Part shown: positions 11,701 through 24,309 of the stretch, piece by piece
Position numbering within the stretch: position 1 is the first letter of the stretch
Layout of the letters: each line of letters starts with the position of its first letter
NCBI RefSeq assembly: GCF_023898315.1
Contig: NC_064614.1
Location: forward strand, 1,057,046,432 to 1,057,110,431
DNA from: Schistocerca nitens
Lineage: Eukaryota; Arthropoda; Insecta; Orthoptera; Acrididae
Direction of reading: 5' to 3'
DNA: 64,000 bases
Position numbers and translations under genes: made by a program
Notes under the pieces: model-generated
Told to the model about the DNA's origin: nothing
Database searches by the model: none
Seen by the model: only the letters and a program-made list of their open reading frames with translations

Positions 11701-14201
11701 GAGAAAAGAAACAGGTAAGTAAAATGAAAAAGACGCAATAATGTCATTAATAATTACGACTAAACAACTTCTCTTTGTGATAATACAGTGACAGTACTCA
11801 CATCACGAATATTTAGATATGAGGTAACTGTCTGAAGAACTTCACAGGATCAGGATGGCAAAACTTTATCGGGCTTTAAAAACCTTCATATTTTAGCCTG
11901 TGAATTGGAATGAGATCTAGAATAAATGACGGCATTGTTCGAGTTACATTATAGTGAACAGTAAATAACTGCAAAGCTAGACTATTGTGCAGAAGACAAC
12001 TAAAGAATTCCGAAGTTAAACATTCAGTTAAAAGCAGGTATGGGTATTTCAAGCAGCCCACCGATTGGTCGCCGTTCTTGTGATGTCCCTATGATGACAG
12101 TTTGCATTTCTCTCTGATAAGTTTTTTGACATTTCAGCCTAAGGCAGTGACTGGACTCAGATGATATTATCTTAACAGGCAGAATTTTGCAGCGCACTTT
12201 GACTCCAACAGTACTTTCTAATCTTGCAAGATTTTTTATTAACACCGACCACAGTGAAAGGGGATGGCTTACGCCTGGATGCTTCGACTATTTCGCTCAA
12301 ATTTTCGGCTATTTCCATCAGTGCCTTTGCGTTCCATAATCAAAAATTTTTTGTTGACTTACCTGGCTCTTACAACAAAACTTTGGATGCTGTCTCTCGA
12401 CTCGCTAGATTTTTTACACTTTCATTCTCTCAACAGATGTGTATGATCAAACTGAATCGAGCTGTAGCAATAACTCAATTTCGAAAAAACTGACTTACCT
12501 AGATTTTTCCCCTGACTCATCAATTGTTCGGCTTATGATCTTTAATCAATATGGATTGTCTTTTTTCGTGTCACTCAGAATTGCACCATGGCGAGAGCCA
12601 AAACTGGACCTCTTCTGTGTTATTATAAGTCGCAAAAATTATAATACGTCGTTGCTGCAGATCACACACTGACAATGAGACGGCTATGTTTCCTTCAAGG
12701 AGATTGCTCTGTGTATTCTTCATGTGCACAGGGTTGTTTCCCCTTTCAGTACGTCTCCCTCATCTGACAGCGGTCTTCTCCTTACGTGGGGACAGCACAG
12801 TGCCGTGTAGCCCATCAACTACACACTAATACTGGAAGTGCGTGGGAGCCCTGTTGCAGCAGTGTGCGATTAGAAGCTGACTGTCGTTCCTAGTGGTAGT
12901 AATTTGTGGAGAAACTTACTTTAAGATGAGTTCACAGTCATGAAATTGTGTTTTGACATACTTAACCGCAATCTGAAGCAATGTCACATAAATCACTGTC
13001 CTTTGAATGGCTGCCTATGACAAAATTTCCAGTGCATTACTATGCTAACCACCGCACAAGCTCGTCTCGTAAGGATCACCAGCGAAGAACAATAGAAAAT
13101 TCGAATTTTGAACAACTCCCGTTTACAGTCAAGTCCCACGGTTCTCTGTGAGCTGTTAGCCTTTACTTTCTCTCTATAGTGACACCTGTTAGCGCCCTAA
13201 AGAACGATGCCTTCAAGTCTGATCGTCTGGGCAGCAAACTTTTCATACAGAAAATTCACGAAAGTGCTAGATGCAAACAATACGAGCATACTTCCCCAGA
13301 TTCGTCTCGAAAGCCTTGAAGCCTGCAAGATAAGTGGTATTCATAAAACAAAACAGCTCCTCTTCTTCCTATTTTATTTTACGTCACAATTTCAGTAACA
13401 TAAGAAGGTTAATAGAAGAAGAGGAATGATTTGTGGGACATTTAGGAATTCGTAAATTGCCACTGGAGAGGCTGTATTCAAAGATGAAAATATACAAAAC
13501 TGATTATACAGGATGTACCAGGTATGTGCACATCAAAAAGTTAACACAAAAGATGGCGAACAGCGTCAAACCAGTCAAAAGAGCGATGATTTAAAAGACA
13601 AATTATAATTTTCTTTTCAATGTTAACATACTGAATATCGAAAACTTATTTTAACTACATAGATCACATAATTTAGTTACACGCCTACGCAGGCGATTCA
13701 TTTGATTAAATGCTACCATTAAAGTCATTACCTATGGATAATGTATGTATTTTCCACGCACATTATGCTTCACGCGACAACAGGGGACCTGGCATATCCC
13801 ACCGTGCCCTCACCACACATCAGCTTGGCCGTAGCATAAGGCTTCCGTACCATTTTCCGCATCAGAACAATGCAATCATGGGAAAAATATGCAGCCACTT
13901 ATACACAGCACATTAGACAATTGGGATGAAGCGAAAATTATACAGTTACATCAATAAAATGCAGGGATAAAGATGAAGCAATATTAAGACATGTCACACG
14001 CTGACATATTGCAGTTATCTTCGTCTTACATACCTTACTCGTCCTAGGATGCAGTGGAATGTATCGATTGATGCCCTAATTGTAGTTACCAGCATATAGT
14101 AGTAAACATTTTGTACATATTTCCTGTACTGGAGAACTGTCTGTCTTTTGATTGTGATTAACTGAAAAACTCACAGTTCTTATTCTGCAAGGCTTGTGAA
14201 C
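8742..14201. other. no gene recognised (downstream flank of the synthetase gene)
   Basis: About 5.4 kb of AT-rich DNA with only short frames of less than 100 codons. No domain, RNA gene or repeat unit could be recognised. Minor trinucleotide runs (actactact near 10,782) are present. Confidence 0.5.
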
Positions 14202-14207
14202 TTTATT
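14202..14207 (-). terminator. polyadenylation signal AATAAA of the acyl-CoA synthetase gene
   Basis: The minus strand has a canonical AATAAA 150 bases past the stop codon of the last exon at 14,357. Position and orientation fit the 3' end of that transcript. Cleavage-site evidence is not available from sequence alone. Confidence 0.55.
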
Positions 14208-14356
14208 ACAGAGGTAATGTTACACCAGCGAACAGAAATGTACAGCGGATAGCAAGTGGGTTACTGTGTAGCCTGCTGTCGTTTGAAAGGTACCCGTTGC
14301 TCTGTGAGACGGCAGCGAACCCCAGAAGACGTCAGCTGCTATTTCTGAGAGTGTGC

Positions 14357-14496
14357 TTAGGCCCTTCCTGTGACCCTCTCCAGGAGAGCGCGCCGCAGCT
14401 GCCCCCTGCTGACCTTCCCAGTGGCCACGCGAGGGATGGACTCCACCAGGAACACGCCCCCGTGTAGCAGCTTCTCCTCGCTGCCGCACGCTTTCT
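14357..14496 (-). CDS. acyl-CoA synthetase / luciferase-like enzyme, last exon
   Basis: This exon follows an acceptor (pyrimidine-rich ...ttgcttttag) and enters in phase 1, matching the phase-1 donor at 18,583. It encodes 46 residues and ends with TAA at 14,357-14,359. The protein is the end of the AMP-binding C-terminal subdomain: GGVFLVESIPRVATGKVSRG holds the invariant lysine of the PRxxTGK motif, which helps adenylate formation. These enzymes activate a carboxylic acid with ATP and then load CoA. The last residues are GRA rather than SKL, so the usual peroxisomal targeting tripeptide is absent. Codon use is GC-rich compared with the surrounding intron, as expected for a host exon. Confidence 0.88.
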
Positions 14497-14507
14497 CTAA
14501 AAGCAAC

Positions 14508-16223
14508 AACAAGTGACGATCTTTATTGCACTATCTTTATTTCACTGCGATGGGCAGTGGGTGGACTAGCCTAGATTAGATAGACTGCAATGGTGTAGCA
14601 TATAAGGTGTACATTTCTCAGGGCAGGGATAAAAACACACCATGCGTAGGGGTAGCTGGTCACTGTCAGTTCAAACTCTCCCGTGAGGAATGTCATTATG
14701 AAGCACCATGTATGGTCCGAATGTCAATAACCATAATGACAAGTCATACCGAGCAAATTTGAGAGCTGCTGGAACAATATCAGCGATTCTATCTGATTGT
14801 GATGCTGTAGAAATTAATGGGGATATGTTATCGTCAACATTAAAAAAGATTCGAACGAGCGAAATTTTATTCTTAATTTATGCCCCCCCCCCCATCGCAC
14901 ACATACTCAGATAAGGAAAAGGGAAAACGTATGGAATTTGTTCAATCACGAGATCTATCTTCATTAGGGATGCGACGTGGTTCTGTATGTTTGATCTAAG
15001 GTAAGACAGGAAACCTTTATAATCATAGGACACTGTTGTCCGCTTACTATTTCAACGTAAAAGCAAAGAAGTTCACCATCAATGCTCTTATCGTTTTCAA
15101 AATAAGTCTTCGTTAGCACTTCCCAAAAATTTTAGAAATATCACCAAAACTGTCTGTGATACGTAAAGATGTCAGGTGCAGATTGAGGCTGTTGGTGTCG
15201 CAGATACATCACTATAGTTCCTTTAGCTTCGTACAGGTTTATCATCTGCAGTCTCACTAGCCTCTCAGTTTTTCTTCGTTTGTTTACTTTTTCTTGGTGC
15301 GGTGATCCATATACTGACTCAATACAATTGTTGAGTTATATGTTTTGCCAACATTGCGGAAACTGATTTCCCTCGCTAGGATGCTCTATGCGGGACTCCT
15401 AATGACCTATGATGTATAGAATAATCCCGTGATGAAGTAGACAAACTATCAGGGATGATGGAGAAGGGTAACTGTAGCACTTTAAGGTAAGGGGCCCCCT
15501 AATCATTGAACGAAAGCAAGAAAAAATGTCTACCAAACACAGGCCCCAACTGCATAACCTGAGACCTATGAACGCTTGCTCACGTTCGATACTGTCAAAT
15601 ACATCACTCCTACTGCAAGCTCCTTGGTTTCTAAATTTCCGGAATGGACAATGTGGGCCAGATTGGCTGGAAGAAACTGAATAACAAACCAGTAGGAAGA
15701 TTTTAGGATCCACTACAAACAGCATCACCATCAAGACAAAAAGCTGAATCATTCCTGAAGATCACATACATAGATTCCTCTGAATATTACAGACTCCTTT
15801 GTTCGTAAACTAGTTATCACTGGATTTCCTTTTACCGAATTTCTTGATGTATGACATTATTAGCACTTATTGTATACTAATGAATATCTAGACATACACA
15901 AATCTTTAGCACATTGTCAACAAACAAACTTTCAGTAAGTCATAAATTAAACAGTGCACAAAACAGATGTCAAACAACAGCAAAGACGGTCATCTTCAGA
16001 CGTTGTAAAACAGCAGTGTTGCCAACGTAAACAACATATCCCAAACAGAATCGCTGAAAGCAAATGTTTCCCTGTTATTTTGCGACATACTAATGGTTTC
16101 CTCTAATTTAAGTAATTGGGGCTTTCAGGAAAAACTACAGACTTTAACAAAATTATAAAAAGAATTTCGCTTTTGTTCATCGTCGTAAAGCACCCCATGT
16201 CCTTAAGGACTGCAGTAGAGGTT

Positions 16224-16227
<4 letters not shown>
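14508..16227. other. intron of the synthetase gene, no other gene recognised
   Basis: Part of the ~4.1 kb intron between the last two exons. A poly-C run lies at about 14,883-14,892. The 117-codon minus frame near 15,399-15,752 shows no recognisable domain. Confidence 0.5.

Positions 16228-16271
<44 letters not shown>
16228..16271. repeat. (GT)n microsatellite
   Basis: About 21 uninterrupted GT units. Confidence 0.97.
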
Positions 16272-16273
<2 letters not shown>

Positions 16274-16274
16274 T

Positions 16275-16760
16275 ATGCAATGACGGAAAAAACTGCAACA
16301 CAATGAAGTAGTTTTGTAGGCATGTTTCTACATCTGAAAGACAATGTCTGCTCGAATTTGGCATCAGTCGCATACGAGTAGCGCTAGTAGCACCACTATG
16401 AGAATTAAAATAAGGTTTGCTTTAAATACAAGCTGTAATGGTCATGATCGTTAGTTGCCTTTGAGATTGTACGTGCTGAGTTGATGTTAGTCAAGTAAGT
16501 CTTTAAGGTGACAAAGACGCCATTATCAACACGTAGGTCCTGTAATAATGCTATGACAAGTTAGATATTCCTTCTGCGATATTTCAGACAGACTTGACAG
16601 GAACATAGCCACTGTACACGATTGCTCGCAGCGGTGACCACCATAATGTATGGTCGCAAGGAGACTAGCATGCTCTGAATGGCCATGCATGACTACTGAG
16701 AGGGTAGATCATTGTGTTTAATGTATGGATCTGGTGCATTGTACTGAATCTGCAGTAGCA
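16275..16760 (+). pseudogene. Tc1-like element, 5' remnant
   Basis: The sequence resembles the left end of a Tc1-like transposon: an end-like 'acggaaaaaactgcaacac' block, an untranslated leader, and from about 16,510 a broken reading frame with the helix-turn-helix style pattern of a Tc1 N-terminus (DISDRLDRNIATVHDC). No DDE part follows, because another Tc1-type remnant in the opposite orientation begins at about 16,765. Intronic in the synthetase gene. Confidence 0.5.
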
Positions 16761-16764
16761 GTTT

Positions 16765-17945
16765 ACAACGAAGAGCCAAAGAATCTAGGACACTTGCCTA
16801 ATATAGTGTAGGGCCCCTGCGAGGACGCAGAAATGCTGCAACACAAGGTGGCATGGACTTGACTAATGTCTGTAGTAGTGCTGGAGGAATTAACACCATG
16901 AATCCTGCAAAGCTGTCCAAAAATCCGTAAGAGTACGAGGGGGCTGAGATCTCTTCTGAAAAGCACATTTGCAAAGCATCCCAGATATGCTCAATAATGT
17001 TCATGTCTGGGGAGTTTGGTGGCCATCGGAAGTGTTTAAACTCAGAAGAGGGTTCCATGAGCCACTCTGTAGCAATTCCATGGTCGTGTAGGTTGTCGCA
17101 TTGTCCTGCCGGAATTGCCCAAGCCCATCGGAATGCACAATGGACATGAATGGATGCAGGTGATCAGAGATAAAGCTTACAAACGTGTCACCCGTCAGAG
17201 TCGTATCTAGACGTATCAGGGGTCCCTATCACTCCAACTGCACAAGCCTTACATCATTACAGAACCTCTACCAGCTTGAATAGACCCCTGTTGACATGCA
17301 AGGTCCGTGGATTCATGAGACTGTCTCCATACCCGTACACGTCCATCCGCTTGACACAATTTGAAACGAAACTCGTCCGACTAGCCAACATGTTTCCAGT
17401 AATCAACAATACAAAGTCGGTGCTCAAGGGCTCGGACGAAGCGTAAGGCTTTGTTTCGTGCTGTCATCAAGGGTACACGAGTGGACCTTCGGCTCCAAAA
17501 CTCCATATCGATGATATTTCGTTGAATGGTTCACACGCTGAAACTTGTTGGTGGCCCACCATTGAAATCTGCAGAAATTTGCAGAAGGGTTGCACTTCTG
17601 TCACGTTGAACGATTTTCTTCGAAAATCGATGGTCCCGTTCTTGCAGGATCTTTTCCCCGGAGATTTGATATTTTAGCGGATTCCTGATATTCACGGTAC
17701 ACTCATCAAATCGTCATATGGAAAAAACCCCGCTTCATCGCTATCTCGGAGATGCTGTGACCCATTCAAACTCACTTAAATCTTGATGACATGCCATTGT
17801 AACGGCAGTAACCGATTTAACAACTACGCCAGACACTTGTCTTATATAGGCGTTGTCGACCACAGCGTCGTATTCTGGCTGTTTACATATCTCCAGTTTT
17901 GAATACGCATGCCTGTACAAGTTTTTTGTGGCGATTCATTGTAGC
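16765..17945 (-). pseudogene. Tc1-like transposon remnant
   Basis: On the minus strand the C-terminal DDE block is clear (FRWPPNSPDMNIIEHIWDAL, with the last catalytic acid and the WD pattern). Upstream (17,060-17,870) the transposase continues in several broken frames. The ends carry degenerate matching repeats (agccaaagaatctagg near 16,774; a related inverted sequence near 17,925). It sits in the intron between the last two exons of the synthetase gene and is transcribed in the same direction as that gene. Confidence 0.75.
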
Positions 17946-18582
17946 AGGAGTGACACAACGAAGTTACAAATCGTTTACTTTAAGGACAGCTCCAACCCAG
18001 ATTTCCTGTAATGTGCATTCCACTGACCCCAAACCAACGCCATTTGTAGCTCCAGTGGTGACAAGCGAGAGCTTACTGGAGGGCAGGGTGGAGGGCAGTT
18101 GTGTTTCCAGATGTAAGATGAGTCCTTCTCCCCGACAGTGACAGCTATGTGTTCGTTAGGAGGCCAGTTGAGGACCTGTACTCAACCTGTCTAAGTGCCA
18201 GACGCTCTGGGCTACCTAATCGTCTCGGGTGCTTTCTCGTAGTTACCCTGACTGCAAATCCGTACATCAATCTGGCGTTTCAACCTGTTGTGCTGACATT
18301 TATGAATATCATTACAGTGGGTGTTTTCCATATGGGTGACGCTCACCCACACACCACCGTCGTCGACCAATATTCTCTACAGACTGTTGACATGTTGCCT
18401 TGGCTTCCTCGATCACTGCATTTCACATTTCCAATGAATTATCTCGTGCTTCTATTAACCTGTGATCTTGCAATATTAATATGTTTCTTAGAAAATCTCG
18501 TTACTCTATTAGACACTATTGGCTTTAAGACAGCAAATGTTAAGTTATTAATGTAAGATACCGAAAGGGGGTTTTGCCTCAC
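17946..18582. other. intron, no gene recognised
   Basis: Intron DNA between the Tc1 remnant and the penultimate exon. The 135-codon plus frame at 18,149-18,556 has no domain I recognise and overlaps the exon boundary region, so it is treated as chance. Confidence 0.5.
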
Positions 18583-18748
18583 CTTTGACCAGTTGCTTCA
18601 ACTCGTCAGGAGTGACGGTAGCGCCTTGGGCCAGCACGACGAAGGCAGCTGGGTGCTCCTGGTCCTCGTCATGTGGCAGGCCCACCACCACTGCCTCCGA
18701 CACTTGCGGGTGTCCCAGCAGCCAGGCCTCCAGCTCTGATGGTGACAC
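18583..18748 (-). CDS. acyl-CoA synthetase / luciferase-like enzyme, penultimate exon
   Basis: The exon is 166 bases: 55 codons plus one base. The acceptor is ...ttggtag directly before GTGTCACC, entering in phase 0 from the exon at 25,745. The donor is AAAG|GTGAGG, leaving in phase 1. It encodes the start of the AMP-binding C-terminal subdomain: VSPSELEAWLLGHPQV, then SEAVVVGLPHDEDQEHPAAF, the typical 'p.v.daaVvG.pd...ge.p.Afvv' pattern, and ends in DELKQLVK. This subdomain swings over the active site between the adenylation and thioester steps. The RTE element starting about 80 bases to its right lies in the upstream intron and does not touch the splice site. Confidence 0.9.
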
Positions 18749-19975
18749 CTACCAACACAGTCACTCCCCTCACCACCGCAAAATACTTGCAGTACTCAGT
18801 AGAAAACAATGCTTATTGAGATAAAATGGGCTTAACGGTAGCGTCTTTGATTCATACCCAAAACATCTTCGGTCCTGGGATCGAATCCTCTCGCTGCTTA
18901 AATTATTATTAATAATCAGCATTGGCGGCCGAAGACTTCCGGCTTAAGAAGTCACCCTCATTCTGACAACGGCCTTGTCAAAGAGGGCGGAGGAGGGGAC
19001 AGAGGTTTAGGGCAGCCTCTTGTCCCAGGGGTTGGAAACTGCCCCCAAAGGCGGAAGAATCAGCACTGATCAACAACATGAGGATGCAGAAGGATTGGAA
19101 AACCACTGCATTAAAGGCACGTAACATGTATCCACAGGCATGTGGCCTGTAATTGAAGAAGTGTCATGATGATCTATCCATTGGCAAAATATTCTTGAAT
19201 AGTCCCACATTCGGATATCCCGGAGGGGACGGTCAAGAAGGAGGATACCATGGGTAAAAGATTGAATAATCACCGGAAGGACAATGCTCTCCGAGTCGGG
19301 GTCTCGAATGTCAGAAGCTTGAACGTGGTAGCGAAACTAGAAAATCTGAAAACGGAAATGCAAAGGATCAATCTAGGTATAGTAGGGATCAGTCAAGTGA
19401 AGTGGAAAGAAGACAAGGATTTCAGGTCAGATGAGTATAGCGTAATATCAACAGCAGCAGAAAATCGTATAACGGGAGTACGATTCGTTATGAATAGGAA
19501 CACAGGGCAGAGAGTGTGTTACTGTGAACATATTAGTGACAGGTTTGTTCTTATCAGATTCGACAGCAAACCAACACCGAGAACGATAGTTCAGGTATAC
19601 ATGCCGACCTCGCATGCTGAAGATTAAGTGACAGAGAAAATGTTAGAGGATATTGAAGAGGTAATACAGTATGTAAATGGATATGAAAATCTAATAGTCA
19701 TGGGGGCCTGGAGTACACTTGTAGGGCAAGGAGTAGAAGAAAAGGTTACCGGAGAATATGGACTTGGGACAAGGAATGGGAGAGGAGAAAAACTAATTGG
19801 GTTTTGTAACAAATTCCTGCTAGTAATAGCGAATACTCCGTTCAAGAATCACAAGAGGAGGATGTGTACTTGGAAAAGGCCGGGTGATACGAGAAGATTT
19901 CTGTTAGATTACATCATGATCAGACAGAGATTCCGAAATCAGGTACTGGAATGTAAGGCGTACCCAGGAGCAGAC

Positions 19976-19976
<1 letters not shown>

Positions 19977-20036
<60 letters not shown>
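19977..20036. repeat. (TA)n microsatellite
   Basis: About 30 TA units inside the dead RTE coding region. Confidence 0.97.
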
Positions 20037-20039
<3 letters not shown>

Positions 20040-21453
20040 TTGATGAAGAGTAGGCTGAAGTTCAAGACATTAGTCAGGAAGATTCAATTCGCAAAGAAGC
20101 GGGATGCGTAAGTACTAAGGAATTATGAGATATGGCTGAAATTACCTAAGGCTATAGATGCAGCAATAACGAACAGCTCAGTAGGCAATACAGTTTAATG
20201 TATATCTTTAAAAAGGGCCATCACAGAAGTTGGGAAGGAAAACATAGGTACAAAGAGGGTAAATGCAAAGAAACCATGGGTAACAGAAGTAATACTACAA
20301 TTGATCGATGAAAGGAAGAAGTACAAAAATGTTCCGGGAAACTCAGGCATAGAGAAAAACAAGTCGCTGAGGAATGAAATAAATAGGAACTGCCGGGAAA
20401 CTAAGACGAAATTGCTGCTGGAAAAATGTGAAGACATCAAAAAAGAAATTATTGTCATAAGGACAGACTCAGCGTACAGGAAAGTCAAAACAACCTTCCG
20501 TGACACTAAGAGAAACGGTGATAATATTAAGAGTGCAACGGGAATTCCACTGTTAAATGCAGACGAGAGAGCGGATTGGTGGAAAGGATACATTGAATGC
20601 CTCTATGAGGGGGAACATTTGTCTGATGTAGTAGAAGAAGAAACAGGAGTCGATTTAGAAGAAATGGGGGATCCAGTATTAGTATCGGAATTTAAAAGAG
20701 CTTTGATGGATTTAAGATCAAATAGCACAGAAGGTATAGATAGCGTTTCATCGGAATTTCTAAAATCATTGGGGGAAGTGGCAACAAAACGACTATTCAC
20801 GTTGGTGTGTAGAATGTATGAGTCTGGCGATATAGAATCTGACTTTCGGGAAAACATCATCCACACAATTCCGAAGACGGTAAGAGCTGAGAAGTGCGAG
20901 AATTAGCGCACAAACAGCTTAACAGCTCATGCATCCAAGTTGTTGACAAGAATAATATACAGAAGAACTGAAAAGAAAATTGAGGATGCGCTAGATGACG
21001 ATTAGTTTGGATTCAAGAAAGGTAAAGGCACGGGAGATGCAATTCCGACGTTGCAGTTAATAATGGAAGCAAGACTAAAGAAAAATCAAGACACGTCCAT
21101 AGAATTTTTCGACCTGGAAAAGTCGTTCGACAGTGTAAAATGGTACAAGATATTTGAAATTTTGAGAAAAGTAGGGGTAAGCTATAGGGAGAGACGGGTC
21201 ATATACAATATGTACAAGAGCCAAGAGGGAACAACAAGAACGGACGACCAAGGACGAAGTGGTCGTATTAAAAAGGGTGTAACACAAGGATGTAGCCTTT
21301 GGCCCCTACTGTTAAATCTGTACATCGACGAAGCAACGATGGAAGTAATAGAAAGGTCTAGTAGTGGAATTAAAATTCAAGGTGAAAGGATATCAATGAT
21401 ACAATTCGCCGATCATATTGCTATCCTGAGTGAAAGTGAAAAAGAATTACATG

Positions 21454-21556
21454 CTTGGGTAGCTCAGTTGGTAGAGCACTTGCCCGCGAAAGGCAAAGGT
21501 CCCGAATTCGAGTCTCGGTCCGGCACACAGTTTTAATCTGCCAGGAAGTTTCAAGG
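21454..21556 (+). repeat. tRNA-derived SINE inserted in the RTE
   Basis: The 103-bp insert begins with a tRNA-like head: A box 'tagctcagttgg', anticodon-like loop 'cccgcgaaagg', and B-box-like 'ttcgagtctc'. It continues into a short non-tRNA tail (taatctgccaggaagtttca). It is flanked by a perfect 8-bp duplication ATTACATG at 21,446-21,453 and 21,557-21,564, proving insertion by target-primed reverse transcription. Confidence 0.85.
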
Positions 21557-22220
21557 ATTACATGATCTGCTGGACAGAATGAACAGTCTAATGAGTACAG
21601 AGCATGGATTGAAAGTAATCAAAGAAAGACTAACGTAATGAGAATTAGAAGAAATGAGCACAGCTACAAACTTGGCATCACGATTGATGGTCATGAAGTA
21701 GATAAAGTTAAGGAATTCTGCTACCTAGGCAATAAAATAACCAATGACAGACAGAGAAAGGGGGACATCAAAAGCAGACTAGCAATGACAAAAAGGGCAT
21801 TCCTGGCCAAGAGAAGTCCAGTAATATCAAATATAGGCCTCAATTCTAGAAAAGGGAATCGAAGCATTTGAGATGTGATACTATAGACGAATGTTGGAAA
21901 TTACTGGACTGATAAGGTAAGGAATGAGGAGTTTCTGCACAGAGTCGTAGCGGAGAGAAATATATGGAAAACACTGATAAGGAGAAGGGACAGGATGATA
22001 GGACATCGGTTAAGACATGATGGAATGACTACGATGGTACTAGAGGGAACTGTAGAGAGCAAAAACTGTAGAGGAAACAGATTTTGGAATTCATCCAGCA
22101 AATAATTGAAGACGTAGGCTGCAAGTGCTACTCCGAGATGAAGACGTTAGCACAGGAGAGGAATTCGTAGCGGGCCATATCAAATCAGTCTGATGACTGA
22201 TGACAAAATAAAAAAAAAAG

Positions 22221-22880
22221 GATAAGATGGACAGCAAAGAAACAGTACTTGGGGAGACCATGTTCGCTGCTTCCGTGAGATTGGATAAGGTCCTTGGTCA
22301 TGCCAAATGACGAGAAACTCAATGACTGCAGCCTTCATTTTCTGTGACGAACCAGGTTTCCTTAGCTGGGGTCTGGTGATCACCTCATATCTTACGTCAT
22401 CTTTAGGCATGCTTGACTGACCACTGTGCAGTGTGACAGGGTACATCGTGTGTCTAGATCTTATAGATAGTATACACTTCTATAATGAATCACTGAATCT
22501 CAAGGTGTGCTTTGTGCCCATAACATGGATGGTGCTTGCGATGGAGCAGCTGTTGATGGGTAACTTTTGAGAAAACTCTTGCACTCCAATGGAATAAGCT
22601 TTACACCGGCAAGCAGAGCTGTGTCTTTGTGGATACTTATATTCCTAGCTCCTTGTGGGATGTCAGTGAAGTCTACATCAGTTTCAAGCAGTTGCTGTGG
22701 TTTGGATGATCTCTTAAGCAGCATTAACAGACAAACCGCAAGATGACCTAGCATGGATAGTCCATCTGAGACGTCTGTTAATATAACATACCGCAGTTAT
22801 AGTAACAGACCATATCCTGTACTGAATAATTTGTTCAACGTTATTAAGAGTGCGTAAGGTTCGTTTGATTACTTTCAAAT
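22221..22880. other. intron, no gene recognised
   Basis: Short minus frames at 22,180-22,446 and 22,500-22,754 show no domain I can name. They may be transposon debris. Confidence 0.45.
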
Positions 22881-22883
22881 TTT

Positions 22884-23112
22884 CTCTCTCCGGCTTCAGG
22901 CCACGAGTGACCTACCGGGACCATCCGACAGCCGTGTCATCCTCGGTGGAGGATGCGGATAGGAGGGGCATGGGGTCAGTACACCGCTCTCCCGGTTGTA
23001 AGATGGTATTCTTGACCGAAGCCGCTACTATTCGGTCGAGTAGCTCCTCAATTGGCATCACGAGACAGTGCATCCCGAAAAATGGCAACAGCGCATGGCG
23101 GCCTGGGTGAAT
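22884..23112 (-). repeat. tRNA-derived SINE-like repeat
   Basis: Reverse-oriented relative of the repeat at 7,045-7,345, recognised by the blocks 'gtgacctaccgggaccatccgac', 'gtgtcatcctcggtgg' and 'gagtagctcctcaattggca'. Less decayed than the other copy. Confidence 0.65.
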
Positions 23113-24085
23113 TTCAAATTTTCTACGTTAATAAAACTTTAGGACTTATAAGACAACAGAAACCCAAGAAGAGACAAAGTAATTATGGACTTCTGATAGT
23201 GGTAATGACAGCTAACCAAGTAAACAAGGTGTTACAAGCTCAAACAATTGGAGAGTATTCCATCAACAGTGGGTAGCACACAGCTTTATATTAGTGAAAG
23301 GTTTTGTAATCTACCGCATCATGATGCCTGCAGATGAACTACAACATAAATGAATAAGCAAAGGTGTCATCTATGAAAATCATCTTATGAAAACTGAAAA
23401 TAGTGAGCTCGAGAAGACAGCTATCATTCTTAATTTCTAATTACCACAGTTAACCGAGCACATACAACAGGTTTTATCTGCTTTAAAGTTAGGAAATACG
23501 TTCCTAACATTGAGAGCTGCTTTAACTGCCAAAGCTTTGATGATAGGCAAAAGTTAGACTCCGTGCCGAAGATGCAGTCTAGAAGGAGATACTAGTCGTA
23601 CAACGTATTTATCAACCGCAAGTGACACAATTTCCACATAAATAAAGAAGTTTACCAGTATTGTTTCGGAAGTATCATACCTCAGAAGAGACAGTAGGTG
23701 GGCTAATGCATTTACTTCGCTTGAACTTCATCATGTCAATCACAGAAATTTTGAAATAACAGAATCGCTGAACTTGTCGTTAGAAAGGCGAGTACTGTTC
23801 TGTTGCAGCGTTCGTCACAATGTACTTCAAAAACGCTGTCTCATTCATGTGTCATGCAGTCTTGTCAGTGGCAGACTTGTTCACAACATGGTAGTTGAAG
23901 ATGCACAAAAAATATTTTAGCGTTTATGTATTTGGGTAACACAGGTTACAGTGAAATACGGAACAAGGGCCTCAACTAGTTCCAAGACATAGTGTTGTCT
24001 TCCTAGGAACAGAATTCCTTACTTGCGTTATTCAACAGTTGTTTTATAGCTGTAGCGCAATGTTTCTGAGACGGAAGTTGTCATT
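23113..24085. other. intron, no gene recognised
   Basis: AT-rich, short frames only. Confidence 0.5.
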
Positions 24086-24097
24086 GAGTGTTTATTT

Positions 24098-24297
24098 CAA
24101 ATGTTTCAGATGGCTCTGAGCACTATGGGACTTAACTTCTGAGGTCATCAGTCCCCTAGAACTTAGAACTACTTAAACCTAACTAACCTAAGGACATCAC
24201 ACACATCCATGCCCGAGGCAGGATTCGAACCTGCGACCGTAGCGGTCGCGCGGTTCCAGACTGTAGCGCCTAGAACCGCTCGGCCACTCAGGCCGGC
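24098..24297 (-). repeat. SINE, main family, full length
   Basis: Full-length copy of the abundant ~200-bp family. It has a tRNA-like head (on the minus strand ggccggcctgagtggccgag...ggttctaggcgctacagtc, B box ggttcgaatcc) and a 3' module ending in 'cagagccatctga'. It is flanked by a perfect 12-bp duplication GAGTGTTTATTT at 24,086-24,097 and 24,298-24,309. Confidence 0.93.
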
Positions 24298-24309
24298 GAG
24301 TGTTTATTT

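Larger units (their letters stand above)
19250..22170 (+). pseudogene. RTE endonuclease / reverse transcriptase, inactive
   Basis: The ATG at 19,250 begins the endonuclease (VGISQVKWK). A TAA ends the first piece at 19,625-19,627 and the frame continues in phase. The metal-binding GDWN motif of the family has become GAWST, and the region where SDH is expected is replaced by a (TA)n tract at 19,977. The RT part (20,301-21,871, shifting frames) keeps LEKSFDSVKW and GVTQGCSLWPLLLNLYID, but the catalytic FADD is FADH. With both active sites damaged the copy cannot be autonomous. It is much older than the RTE at 1,456. Confidence 0.85.
18830..22220 (+). mobile_element. RTE-clade retrotransposon, old copy inside an intron
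   Basis: A second RTE, opposite in orientation to the one at 1,456 and antisense to the synthetase gene. It has a 5' leader (18,830-19,249), a broken endonuclease-RT frame, and a 3' end finishing in 'tgatgactgatgac' plus an A-rich tail (22,195-22,220). A (TA)n run and a SINE have inserted or expanded within it. Confidence 0.85.

Noticed and set aside
21454-21528. A functional tRNA gene
   Set aside because: The tRNA-like part is followed by a fixed non-tRNA tail and flanked by an 8-bp duplication, so it is a SINE.
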